Assembly (NCBI GenBank): GCA_019828595.1
Contig: JAHQRK010000003.1
Span: forward strand, 992,001-1,056,000
Length of the DNA: 64,000 nucleotides
Source: Aphanomyces cochlioides
Taxonomy: Eukaryota > Oomycota > Saprolegniomycetes > Saprolegniales > Verrucalvaceae
Reading direction: 5' to 3'
Shown: one piece after another, positions 1 to 9,802 of the stretch
How positions within the stretch are numbered: the first letter of the stretch is position 1
How the letters are laid out: every line of letters starts with the position of its first letter
Program-made: the position numbers and the translations under genes
The notes under the pieces: model-generated
What the model was told of the DNA's origin: nothing
Seen by the model: only the letters and a program-made list of their open reading frames with translations
Database searches by the model: none

Positions 1-328
1 CTCATCGAGGCTGCAGAACGTGCCTCTGTCCATTTCGCTCGATAATATTCGACTTCACCCTCTGCTTCTTTCAACTTGGAGGTGAATGTCGCCTCCATGG
101 ACTCATAGAACGCAAGACGCTCTCGAGCCACTTGCAAGTCTCGATCTCGCTCCTGCAGCGCTTGAAAGATCGTCTGCGCTTTCCGCCGCAGCGTCGCCAC
201 GTTGGCCTCCACATACTTGGCGTGAATCTACGAGACGGCGTCAAATCGATGAGAGAGAGGGAAGCAGGAAGTACAGCGGGAGATGCTTCCGCGGCGTTGT
301 TGTCTTTGCGCTTAGGACGGTCGGTCAT
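1..328 (-). CDS. Coiled-coil protein, 5' part only
   Basis: The gene starts at the ATG ending at 328 and runs off the left edge. Exon 1 (328-275) gives a short charged N-terminus (MTDRPKRKDNNAAEASPA). A 47-bp GT..AG intron (274-228) follows. Exon 2 then reads a long helix rich in E, K, R and A, with the start IHAKYVEANVATLRRKAQ, typical of a coiled coil. The unspliced frame would instead give a low-complexity Arg/Trp string, so the intron is well supported. Function is not recognisable from about 90 residues. A cytoskeletal or axonemal role would fit the neighbouring SHIPPO gene but is only a guess. Confidence 0.6.
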
Positions 329-412
329 GAAACGGTAACTGGGTTTCCACAGTTATCCTCACACATCTCAAATGTCCATCGTAATCAAACCCACCAGAAT
401 TTATCACACGTT

Positions 413-715
413 TCAAATGTCTCTGTCGCCCAAGTCGACATGCTCCACTTCCTCCACCTCGTTCTTGCGTCGCCCGCACAGTTCTACGTTGGGCTGAGAG
501 CTCGAGAAGGAACTGGGATGGCGCCCCATGCGGCTTTCTTGCCATGTCTTGAATTTCCACCTATGAGCGTGGCATGCTACTTGAGTTCTGGCTAGAGCGA
601 AGGCAATCCAAGCACTTTCGGCCCATTCATGCCATGGAGTAGCGGCGAAAGGAGAAGAGCTCGTTGGAAGGATGGCTGGCTCGTCTTTCTCCACTTGGCA
701 TGATGGAGGTCCCAT
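413..715 (-). CDS. Hypothetical 100-residue protein
   Basis: An uninterrupted ATG-to-stop frame of 100 residues. It has a Trp-rich middle (PWHEWAESAWIAFALARTQ) and an acidic C-terminus (NEVEEVEHVDLGDRDI). An overlapping frame that begins at 789 (MSAHGRIEMRCDCGATLF) is an alternative start, but I found no clean splice joining the two. The start of the divergent SHIPPO gene at 778 leaves little promoter space if 789 is used. I do not recognise the family. The coding call rests only on composition and length. Confidence 0.35.
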   Translation of the reverse strand: MGPPSCQVEKDEPAILPTSSSPFAATPWHEWAESAWIAFALARTQVACHAHRWKFKTWQESRMGRHPSSFSSSQPNVELCGRRKNEVEEVEHVDLGDRDI

Positions 716-777
716 CGTGGCGAATTGTCCTCTAAAAATAGCGTCGCGCCACAGTCGCAGCGCATTTCAATTCGACC

Positions 778-1516
778 ATGAGCGGACATTCCTCGCCGCT
801 ATTCACGTCGCCGTCGAAGCGAGGCACGCATCACACGCCAACGTCTTTTGCGACGACGGAGGCGCGGTTCAAGTGGCAGGAATCGAATGCGAATTCAGGT
901 TCGCCTTCGAGGTCCGTCGGCAATTGTTGACACAAGTTCTGTAGATGCTCTGTACAAATTGCCTGGAACGCTCGGTGGACCCATGAAGAGCTTTGGTACG
1001 AGCACTCGAGATGACTGGGATCGTCGAAAGAAAGCAGGGAGCAGTACGAGCCTTGATAACTTCATCTTGTCTTTGACTTGAGGTATAGATCTTGGAGCGT
1101 ACGAAGCTCCAAAGTCGTGCGGGAAACAAGTTTCCTCCGTCACTCGCACAGCGTCTGAGCTGTCGTTCAACGTAGCCTCTCGAACGCCTCGTCGAGATAA
1201 TACGACGCCGTCTCCAGGACCGATTTACAATCTTCCAGGGGCGTTTGATAACAAAGTGACCAATGCGTTCAGCATGGGCTCATCGTTGCGGCCCAATTTA
1301 CACTGTGGAATCCTCGGGCCTGGTCCAACGACAGCGCAGCCTGGTCCTGGAACACCTCCAAAGTATGCGTCGCCTTGCGTGACGTCAACGTTTGGCTCTG
1401 AAAAGCGCATGCGGCCTGCAACTGTCATGAATACACCGGGTCCGATATACGATGTCGAGTGTACTGGATTCCAGACAGGTCCAAAGAGCTCATTCAGCGT
1501 CTCACGGCGTTTCTAA
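778..1516 (+). CDS. SHIPPO/STPGR repeat protein (ODF3-like)
   Basis: Three exons (778-898, 945-1043, 1089-1516) with two introns of about 46 bp give 215 residues in one frame. The protein carries the proline-glycine signature of sperm-tail PG-rich repeats: SPGPIYNLPGAF near residue 120, GPGPTTAQPGPGTPPKY near 155 and TPGPIYDVECTGF near 190, with earlier weaker copies (LGAYEAPKS). Proteins of this family are microtubule inner proteins or axoneme-associated proteins, so a flagellar (zoospore) role is likely. An alternative splice at 1499 into a frame after 1550 is possible but less convincing than the stop at 1514-1516. Confidence 0.75.
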
Positions 1517-1755
1517 TTCGTTTAACGACATAATTACATGCCTTTTCAGCGTCTGGAGCCGTCGAGGAACGCAGGAAGCCCTTCAGTCCGACAGCTGTCA
1601 AGAGATGTGCCTTTCATGCGAATTGTTGACGCAACCGATGGGAAAATATATTCTATCAAATTTATATTAAATTACATCGAAAATCCTGTGTACTATTAAT
1701 AGTATGCAATTAAATTTTAGTCAAACTTGAACTTGAGCCCAACCCAGGAGCATCC

Positions 1756-3455
1756 ATGGCGACGTCCAACGCGCATACCGAGTATATGAAGCAGTCTTTG
1801 ACGATCTTTGTCGTCGGCGCGTCGGGAGATCTCGCGAAGAAGAAGGTGCGATGTCTTCCTATTCCTTGCTTTGCAATTGAGACTGTCGTTGTAGACGTAT
1901 CCGTCGCTTTTTGAGCTCTACGTGCACAACTTCCTCCCAAGACATACGATCATTTGTGGCTATGCACGTTCCCACAAGACGGACGACGAGTTCCGCGCGT
2001 TCCTTTCTCTATTCTTGAAGACAAAGGATGAGCGCAAGAAGCTCCAGTTCCTCAATATGTGCATTTACCGCCAAGGTGGCTACGATTCCGTCGCGGATGT
2101 TGGTAAAGTGTCGACGGAGTTGCGTGCTTTGGAAACAAGCACAGGTCTCTCCGTTCACAATCGCTTGTTTTACTTTGCCATTCCGCCAAATGTATTCGTT
2201 CCTGCTGGATCTGCGATCAAAGGAGCCGCACTTGCTACTACGGGCTGGAACCGCTTGATTGTCGAAAAGCCGTTTGGCCACGATCTCGCGTCGTGCATTG
2301 ACCTCTGCCAAGGTAATCCATTCAGATGGAATTGGATGAGTTGACTCTGGATACGTAGCAATGGGTGCTCTCTATTCGGAAGACGAAATCTACCGCATTG
2401 ATCACTATTTGGGCAAGGAAATGGTGCAAAACTTGCTGCTCTTGCGTTTCTCCAACTCGACTCTTGAGCCCTTGTGGAACCGCAACCACATCTCCAGCAT
2501 TACGATCACGTTCAAGGAAGACATTGGCACGATGGGCCGTGGCGGCTATTTTGATTCGTATGGGATTATTCGCGACGTGATGCAAAACCATCTTCTCCAA
2601 GTGCTATCGCTCGTTGCGATGGAGCCTCCCGTCCGCTGCGTCGGCGACAATCATGCCAACTTCGTCCGCAATGAAAAAGTCAAAGTATTGCGCTGCATTG
2701 AGCCTGTGCAGTTGGACGATGTCGTGCTTGGGCAGTACATTTCGAACGGCAAGGAGCCTGGCTATCTCGACGACAAGACAGTGCCGAAAGGATCCAAGGC
2801 GCCAACCTTTTGCTCATTGGTTCTTCGCGTCAACAACTCACGGTACGTTGTGCTGTATTCCTCAGTAACCATGATATCTCATGGTCTATAGATGGGATGG
2901 GGTGCCTTTCATCATGAAAGCTGGCAAAGCACTCGACGAACGCAAGGCTGAAGTGCGTATTCAGTTCAAGGAAGCTCCTGGCGCTGCTCAAATGTTCCCC
3001 AACACGAGCGTTCCCCGCAACGAGTTGGTTTTGCGTCTGCAACCCAATGAAGCTGTCTACCTGAAGACGAATGTCAAATCGCCTGGACTCCGCACCGTAC
3101 CCATGGCTAGTGAATTGGACTTGAGCTACGCTGCACGGTACGTCTCCATGCTCAACTTAGTCTGAGTCAATTATTCTCTAGATACGCTGACACGCACATG
3201 CCTGATGCCTATACGCGTCTCCTCTTGGATGTCCTCCGCGGCTACCAATCCATGTTTGTTCGCGACGACGAACTCATTGCCGCTTGGTCCATCTTTACGC
3301 CGTTGTTGCAAGAAATCGATGCCAAGCAAATCAAGCCGTTGCCTTATGTTTTCGGCTCTCGCGGTCCTGCCGAAAGCGATGCGCTCTCGGCCAAGCACGG
3401 CTTCATCTACCACCAAGGTGACTACAAGTGGCAGCCCGCCAAGTCCAACCTCTAA
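1756..3455 (+). CDS. Glucose-6-phosphate 1-dehydrogenase
   Basis: Catalyses NADP-dependent oxidation of glucose-6-phosphate, the first step of the oxidative pentose phosphate pathway, in the cytosol. Five exons (1756-1845, 1895-2312, 2359-2842, 2892-3137, 3182-3452 plus stop) sum to 503 residues, the usual length. Visible motifs are the nucleotide-binding [12 protein letters not shown] near residue 20, VEKPFGHDL, the catalytic substrate-binding signature [37 protein letters not shown] and [15 protein letters not shown]. All four introns are 44-49 bp with GT..AG ends. The start at 1756 is the first in-frame ATG and gives a short leader with no obvious organelle signal. The gene appears intact. 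Confidence 0.96.
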
Positions 3456-3842
3456 AACATCTCCGAATGTGGTAGCGTCTGTTTTTGATATGATAAATGC
3501 GAGTTTTATCTTGATATTTGTATCATATTTTGACCGAGTAAATAAAATTGCATAGAAAATGTTTATACTACATTTCACCATACAAGGACTTCGTCCGGAT
3601 AAATGTCGATGTTCAGTTTGAAGAATTCCAACCATATTTTACCAAATAAAGTTATTAGAGTGCGTTTGGTTGGACAAGAAATATCACAATAATCGTCAAA
3701 TTATGTCATAATCATCGATTAGACATATTTCAATAATTCACAGAGTGTTTGGCGTGTTCAAAATATTTCAATTTTGTGCGCTGATATTGCAACTAAAATA
3801 TATTGTTGAGACCTTCATTCAACTTCTTTACACTACAGGTCC

Positions 3843-4874
3843 ATGGCTGGAAGTAGCGGCGGTCTGTCCAGCTCACCCCACGTCACCAGCGAGGAGAAAT
3901 TATCAAGCTTTCTATACATTGTTGGCCAAAACATGACAATAGGAGTGCGCAAGAGCGCTTTCAGCGATCAGTATGGACGATAAACCGGTATAAATTCTCT
4001 ATGTTGTTATTACTGTTTATCTGAGGTGGTAGGAATTTTCACGAGGTTTTGAATTCAATTGTTGCATGTTCGTCCTTGTCTTTGGTGGGCTTGGTGCGGC
4101 TTGATTGCCCGGAGCCCATTCGCACGAGCTCCAAGTTTTTTCCCTTTTTCGAAAATTGCATCGGCGCACTCGACGGCACGCATATTCCCGTGCACATACC
4201 AATTTGCCAACAGAAACCGTTTCGAAATCGCAAGGGATTCTTAAGTCAGAACGTGCTAGGTGTGTGCAATTTCGATATGCAGTTTACCTTCATCATGGCC
4301 GGCTGGGAGGGCTCTGCCTCTGATGGTGCAGTCTTTCAACATTCATTGAGAAATGGATTTGAAATTCCACTTGGAAAGTACTATTTGGGTGACGCCGGTT
4401 ATGCTTTATCCCCACAATGCATTACCACATACCGTGGCGTAAGATACCATCTTCGAGAATGGGCAAAAGGAAACAAGAGGTGCGAGAATACTAGATACAA
4501 ATAACATTTAATTACTAGGCCTCAAAATGCGAAAGAGCTGTTCAATCTACGGCATGCCCAGTTGCGCAATGTAATTGAGCGTGCGTTTGGCGTATTGAAA
4601 AAGCGGTTTCCAGTATTGCGGTAAGGAAAGATAACTATTCGATGTTTTTTGAGTTGGCATGGCTAGGACTGCTCAAGAATATGCGTTTGAAACACAAGTG
4701 AAGCTTGTTCATGCACTTTGTCGTATTCACAATTTCATTCGTCGCGAGTGCGGTGAGGATTTGGTTTGTCAAGAATATGATGCACACGTTCGGTATTCAA
4801 GTCGCCAAGCTAAAAGAGAGGGCCACTACCGGGAAAGCAGTGCGTATGCGCTTGCCAAGATTCAACGAGATTAA
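3843..4874 (+). pseudogene. PIF/Harbinger transposase, frameshifted
   Basis: A DDE_Tnp_4 (HARBI1-type) transposase in four exons (3843-3987, 4033-4479, 4519-4620, 4667-4874). Visible are the N-terminal SEEKLSSFLYIVGQNM, the catalytic GALDGTHIPV (first Asp), YLGDAGYAL (second Asp) and NVIERAFGVLKKRFPVLR (Glu). Exon lengths sum to 902, one short of a multiple of three. The frame changes near 3943-3955: upstream reads QNMTIGV, while the expected helix QERFQRSVWTINR lies in the next frame. One missing base explains both facts. The copy is therefore probably not functional, though the rest of the protein is well preserved. Confidence 0.85.
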
Positions 4875-4927
4875 ATAGCACATGCGATGTGGAGTCAGTA
4901 TGTAGAAAGAAAATAAAATGCATTCTA

Positions 4928-5908
4928 TCACATAGCTTTCTTTGCTGATTCAATTTGTCGTTTGATCCACTCGTCACGAGCAGCCCCCTCCGGAAGGAGA
5001 AGAAAGAGTTGGGCTTTAATTGGATCAAGCATGATATCGTACGTTGTAGCCAATTCGGTTGGATTCAAGCTGTCATGATAGTCCACGTTCAATAAATCAA
5101 TTGACTTTGCCGTTGCATCATGGAGAGAGGGGGCGTTTGGTAGGGCTACTTTCCATTTTTCAAGGCCAACAAGAGATTCAATTGACTTGGCAATGGCTAG
5201 TCCAGGTGACAAGCGCTTTCGTTCAGATTGCAGAGTCGACCCAGAGCGCTTGGTAGATATTAATGTTTTGGGGCGCTCTTTTGGGCTTGAAATATCAACC
5301 GACTCGGCTTCACTGGAGTACCCCAGGGAAGAGCTATTACTTTCCTCGTCACGAAATTCGTCTGCAGCGGAGAGAGCCGACACACTAAAACTCTCTTGAA
5401 TGTTTGACGAGGCATACGTCCCTACAGCTAGACAAACATCGAAAAGCTCTGCGAGTTGGGCTTGGTGTTCGCAACCATTAAGTTGGAAGGAGCGTATTTT
5501 GGCTTGTGTAAACTTTGGCTTCCCTTCCATTCTCTCAGCCCACACCTCATCAGGGGCTGTTGGCTTTTGCAAATCAGTATCCCAGCCAAACCCACTGTCA
5601 TTCTTAAGCGACAAGAAGAGGTTCCAGTCTCCTTTCAACTATTTATACCTACTGTGTAAAGAAGAACAGATCCATTTATAGTCATGCACCTGACTCAACC
5701 GAGTCTTTATTTGCTGCCTTCCAAACTGCGTTTTGAATTTTGAGTTGAACTTCTCGAGAACAACCGACCAAGCCTCCTTCTTGAACCCAGAGTCTGCTTG
5801 CTTCCCCGCATCTTTTTGCTTCATCAGCAGCTTGAGTAAGTATGCCTCCCTTGTGGTGTCCCATTTCGCTCGGTCAGTTGAGGTCTTGAGCTGATTCGCA
5901 CCCTTCAT
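4928..5908 (-). CDS. Myb/SANT-like protein of Harbinger element
   Basis: Two exons (5908-5690 and 5638-4928) with a 51-bp intron give 309 residues. The N-terminal half matches the Myb/SANT-like DNA-binding pattern of PIF/Harbinger second proteins: KWDTTREAYLLKLL, the spaced tryptophans, RQQIKTRLSQLKGDWNLF, SGFGWD and DEVWAERM. A Ser-rich linker follows, then a C-terminal helical part (EGAARDEWIKRQIESAKK). Such proteins bind transposon ends and help import of the transposase. The frame is intact in contrast to the transposase. Confidence 0.8.
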
Positions 5909-6084
5909 TTCAACAACTTGGCTGTGTTGGCCACCGATGGATGAAGCAGAAATGGCCAGAATATGAAAAAGTCATTCCACCAAACACTGAAATTATTTTG
6001 TTATGTTTACAATTGTGTAATAATTTCTATATTGCAAGAATAAAAATTTTGCAATATTTTTTATTGCGTTCACCAAACGCGCTC

Positions 6085-6407
6085 TTAATACTTTATTTAA
6101 TATAAGGTTGAAAATGCTTAAATATTGAAGAAATAGCTAGTTTCATCCGGAATCACCTTGAGCTCAAGATATTTACCGCAGTCTTCTCGGCTGCGTCGTG
6201 CCTGTGTGTGGCTGTGCTACGTGGCAATGGCGCTCATTGTTGGTTTAAGGATAACACCACGTGTGTCCTTGAATTACAAAGAAGTCGCGAGGAAGTGGAA
6301 TGTAGCATGGAGTAGTTGAGGAATCCGGATACTTGTCATGGAGTTTATTCTTTTATCCGGATGTTTTAGATACTGGTATTTGATTGGCGCTTTATTTATC
6401 AAATTGA
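6085..6407. promoter_or_regulatory. Upstream region of the RNR gene
   Basis: This 323-bp gap between the Harbinger element and the RNR start has no coding signal. A CCAAT box in reverse (TGATTGGCGC) lies at 6380-6390, about 20 bp before the ATG. An E-box-like CACGTG is in the 6255-6270 area. Promoter function is inferred from position only. Confidence 0.35.
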
Positions 6408-9078
6408 ATGCTTCGACTCTTCTCAAGAGCTAGTCGGCACATCGGTGCGGCGACACGCGTACGTCCTTTCTCTCGTCATTTGGCCCCTGGAAAGTTCCAC
6501 GCGCGTATGAGCCATACGTTATTGCCGCCATTGGCTACAACTATCGATATGGAGTCGGACGCGGATGATGATTATTACGATGAAGATATTGGACCGTCGG
6601 AAGACAATCGGCATGGATTCGCAAACGACTTTATTCCGCTCTTCCACAACGACGCGACGACTCCCAAGAAGGAAAAGAAATTTCGTTTGTCAAAAAAGTA
6701 TTTGCTAGGCCTAGCGGACTTCGGCTCATGGAACTCGATAGGTTTGTCGATTCGTTTAAAGATATCCCGCCGCCTTTTGGATTCAACGGATTGGGTGAGC
6801 TCGTCTACATGCGCACGTATTCCCGCGACAAGCCCGATGGGACGAAGGAACAATGGTAACGCATCTTTATCTGGCTCAATATTTGACTCCACTTTGCAGG
6901 TACGAAACTGTTGAACGCGTCGTGAATGGCACGTACAACATGCAGAAGCACTGGCTCGAGCATCGCGGTATTCTACCTGATTGCATGAGATTTATTGCAT
7001 TGAGTAGGTTTGGGCTGGAATGGGCAAGAAGCTCACCGAAGCGCGCGAGAGATGTATCGTCGAATTTTCAACATGAAATTCCTTCCTCCTGGTCGTGGTC
7101 TCTGGGCGATGGGATCCCCAATCACTGAAGAAAGGAAGCTCTACGCTGCACTCAACAACTGCGCTTTTGTATCGACAGAAGATGTAGACCGACGCTTCAG
7201 CCCTGCTGAACCATTCTGCTTCCTCATGGATGCAGCAATGCTTGGTGTCGGAGTTGGATTCGACACGAAGGGGGCTGGGAAGATAATGGTGAAGGGACCT
7301 AAGCCCGGTCCCGCTGAGCTATTTGACATCCCTGACAGCCGTGAAGGGTACCTTGTCATTAAATTCTCTCATTCATATTTCGTAGATGGGTCGAAAGCTT
7401 GCGCATGATCCTTGAATCGTATTTCTTGTACCGCCCGTTGCCTGTGTTCAATTACTCCAACATACGCGCGGCCGGATTGCCGATTAAAGGCTTTGGGGGC
7501 ATAAGTTCTGGTCCTGAATCCTTGAAGGCAATGCACAATCAAATCATGGCCACACTAGACCCACTTATTGGTTCACCCATGACGGTCTCTTTACGGTGAT
7601 CGCTGCAAGAAATGACAAAGTTTTCCATTAGGTCCGTGGCATCGTCGACTTGATGAACCACATTGGCGTCTGTGTGGTCTCTGGCAATGTCCGACGGACA
7701 GCCGAAATTGCGTTTGGTGATGCCAACGACCCTGCTTACGTTGCCCTCAAAGACTACTCGCAGAATCCAGACCGCGCTGCGTTTGGCTGGACCTCCAACA
7801 ATTCTGTCTTTGCCACTCTTGGGATGGATTATGCGCCGATCTGCGAACAAATTGTCCAGTACGGTCTCGATTGTGGTGCGAGTTTATACGCTTTGCAGGA
7901 ATGGTGAGCCTGGCTTTGCATGGCTACAAAATATGCAAGAATATAGCCGCATGGATGGTACACCTGACTACCGTGACACCCGTGCGGCCGGTGGAAATCC
8001 TTGTCTCGAACAAACGCTCGAGTCATACGAGTTGTGTTGCTTGGTGGAGACGTTTCCCGCGAACCACACGTCTCTCGAAGAATACAAGGAGACGCTGAGG
8101 CAAAGCTTTGACTGATGTCCTCTTCCTTACGCTCATGTGCTGTAGATATGCATACTTGTACGCGAAAACAGTCACGCTTGGCCAGACTCATTGGCCGATC
8201 ACGAATCGAGTCATGCTGCGAAATCGACGAATTGGCTGCAGTATGAGTGGCATCGCCCAGTTTATCACCCAGAGGTATCAGTTTAATGACTACCAGATAA
8301 ACTCATCAGATCTCCAGAGGATTACATGAACTCAAGTCGTGGTGCACTGCTGGCTACGACGCCATTCAAGCCTATGACAAGACATATTCAGACTTTTTAG
8401 CCATCCCTCGCTCCATCAAAACGACAAGGTGCGATAAGAAAGAGTATCCCTCCTAAAGACCGTGTAGCATTAAACCAAGCGGCACTGTTAGCCTCTTGGC
8501 TGGAGCAACACCAGGCATGCACTACCCCGAAAGTCGCTTCTACATTCGCCGAGTACGCCTCGACAAAGGCTCCGAATTGCTTCCAGCTTTGCAAGCAGCA
8601 GGGTATTCGTTGGCATCAGAAGTTGGCATTTATCAAAATGTGTAGGTATCATCTTGAACCAGCTGCAGAATCGCCGAATGAGACTGTCGTCGTTTCGATC
8701 CCAGTCGATGTGGGCGAGAATGTACGAACACTAGCCCAACTCTCAGCATGGGAGCAGCTAAGTCTTGCCTCGTTCTTGCAGCGATACTGGGCTGACAACC
8801 AAGTGAGCTGTACGATCACATTCGATCCCAAGACAGAAGGACCGCAATTAGAACATGCCTTGGCATACTTCCAATATCAACTCAAAGGCGTGAGTTTGCT
8901 TCCCAAAGTGCCCATGGGGGCGTATGCCCAGATGCCGTACGAAGAGATTTCTGAAGAAACTTATCAATCCATGGTCGCGACGCTCCAACCTCTCTCGTTC
9001 AAACAAATCTTGGCTCGTGGTGGAGTTGTTGAAGTCCCCGATCGTTTCTGCGACTCGTCGTCGTGTGATATCAAGTAA
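6408..9078 (+). CDS. Class II (B12-dependent) ribonucleoside-triphosphate reductase
   Basis: Reduces ribonucleoside triphosphates to deoxynucleotides using adenosylcobalamin, independent of oxygen. Eleven exons with ten 38-47 bp introns sum to 748 residues, close to the roughly 740 of the Lactobacillus-type monomeric enzyme. Motifs in order: KDIPPPFGFNGLGE, FLPPGRGLWAMGSP, ALNNCAF, GVGVGFDTKG, GNVRRTAEIAFG, AGGNPCLEQTLESYELCCL with the radical-site NPC.E.LE region, IKPSGTVSLLAGATPGMHYP, and a C-terminal CDSSSC pair (C-x4-C) like the redox-relay cysteines of the family. The first 45 residues are rich in Arg/Ser and poor in acids (MLRLFSRASRHIG), suggesting a mitochondrial presequence. The intron at 8100-8145 has a GC donor. 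A CCAAT box lies just upstream. Confidence 0.93.
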
Positions 9079-9270
9079 ACACGGTAGCTAGCTACCACCA
9101 GTCGTATTGTATAGTAGAAATGGAACTTCAAAAGCGTCGATTTGGGGTCTTCTCCATTTCTCGAGCAACTTGGAGAAAGATTTGTTTCGTTGCATGACAA
9201 ACTGATCCCAAGCAAAGATCGAATGATTAGAGTTTGCGCAAATTGTGATTATACTATAGACTTGATTATA

Positions 9271-9802
9271 CAGTAAAACCCCGAGTTAGTCGCACCTTTC
9301 TAATTTTATATTTTATATAAATTGATACTTTATATCCAATAAAAATTGAAAGGTGAAAGAATAAGTGGTGGCAACGCTAACTTTGAATCTCAATGCAGCC
9401 GCAAGATGCAGGTGTGATTCGATCGTTCAAGGCGAAATTGTCAAGAATGAAGACCCAAGACACAATTCAAAAAGCAGAAAAATTGTTGCGAACAGTTGGA
9501 AAGGAGAATATTTCTCCTTCCCATGCCAAGAAGCTCTTTGAAGTCAATGTTCTTGAAGCAATGCAATGGGCCCAAGGAGCGTGGCAAGAGGCCACTGAGT
9601 CAACAATTTCGAATTGTTGGCGCCATACAGCAATCCTCGATGAAGAACTGTATGAATTGGATAACTCGATCAATGCAATTGAGCTTTAAATTTGCCAGGT
9701 TTAATGACGAATGATAACATGACGTAACCTTATAGTCTTATACCTTTACAAATTTATAAACTATACTCTGAAAATTGATTTGACTATCTCGTGGTTTTAC
9801 TG
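9271..9802. mobile_element. Tigger/pogo-type element, internally deleted
   Basis: Inverted ends CAGTAAAACCCCGAGTTAGT (from 9271) and the complement of GACTATCTCGTGGTTTTACTG (to 9802) match at most positions. Both are flanked by TA (9269-9270 and 9803-9804). CAGTAAAACC-type ends with TA duplication are characteristic of Tigger elements. At 532 bp the copy has lost most of its transposase gene. Confidence 0.75.
9393..9689 (+). pseudogene. Tigger/pogo transposase C-terminal remnant
   Basis: About 98 residues beginning QPQDAGVIRSFKAKLSRM, which matches the end of the DDE_1 catalytic domain (usual Q-P-x-D-x-G-x-I-x-x-F-K), followed by EAMQWAQGAWQE and STISNCWRHTAIL, all typical of the pogo/Tigger C-terminus. 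The DNA-binding and most of the catalytic domain are missing, so this is a fossil inside the 532-bp element. The ATG at 9393 is probably not a genuine start. Confidence 0.75.

Larger units (their letters stand above)
3658..6084. mobile_element. PIF/Harbinger DNA transposon, two genes
   Basis: The ends are imperfect inverted repeats: GAGTGCGTTTGGT at 3658-3670 and its partner ACCAAACGCGCTC at 6072-6084. A direct TTA sits on each side (3655-3657 and 6085-6087), the 3-bp target duplication typical of this superfamily. Inside are a transposase gene on the plus strand and a Myb/SANT-like gene on the minus strand in convergent layout, as in known PIF/Harbinger elements. The AT-rich flanks (3671-3842 and 5909-6071) hold no genes. 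The element is about 2.4 kb. Confidence 0.88.

Noticed and set aside
5187..5681. Plus-strand open frames over the Harbinger Myb gene
   Set aside because: They are complements of the minus-strand coding exon and contain no domain.
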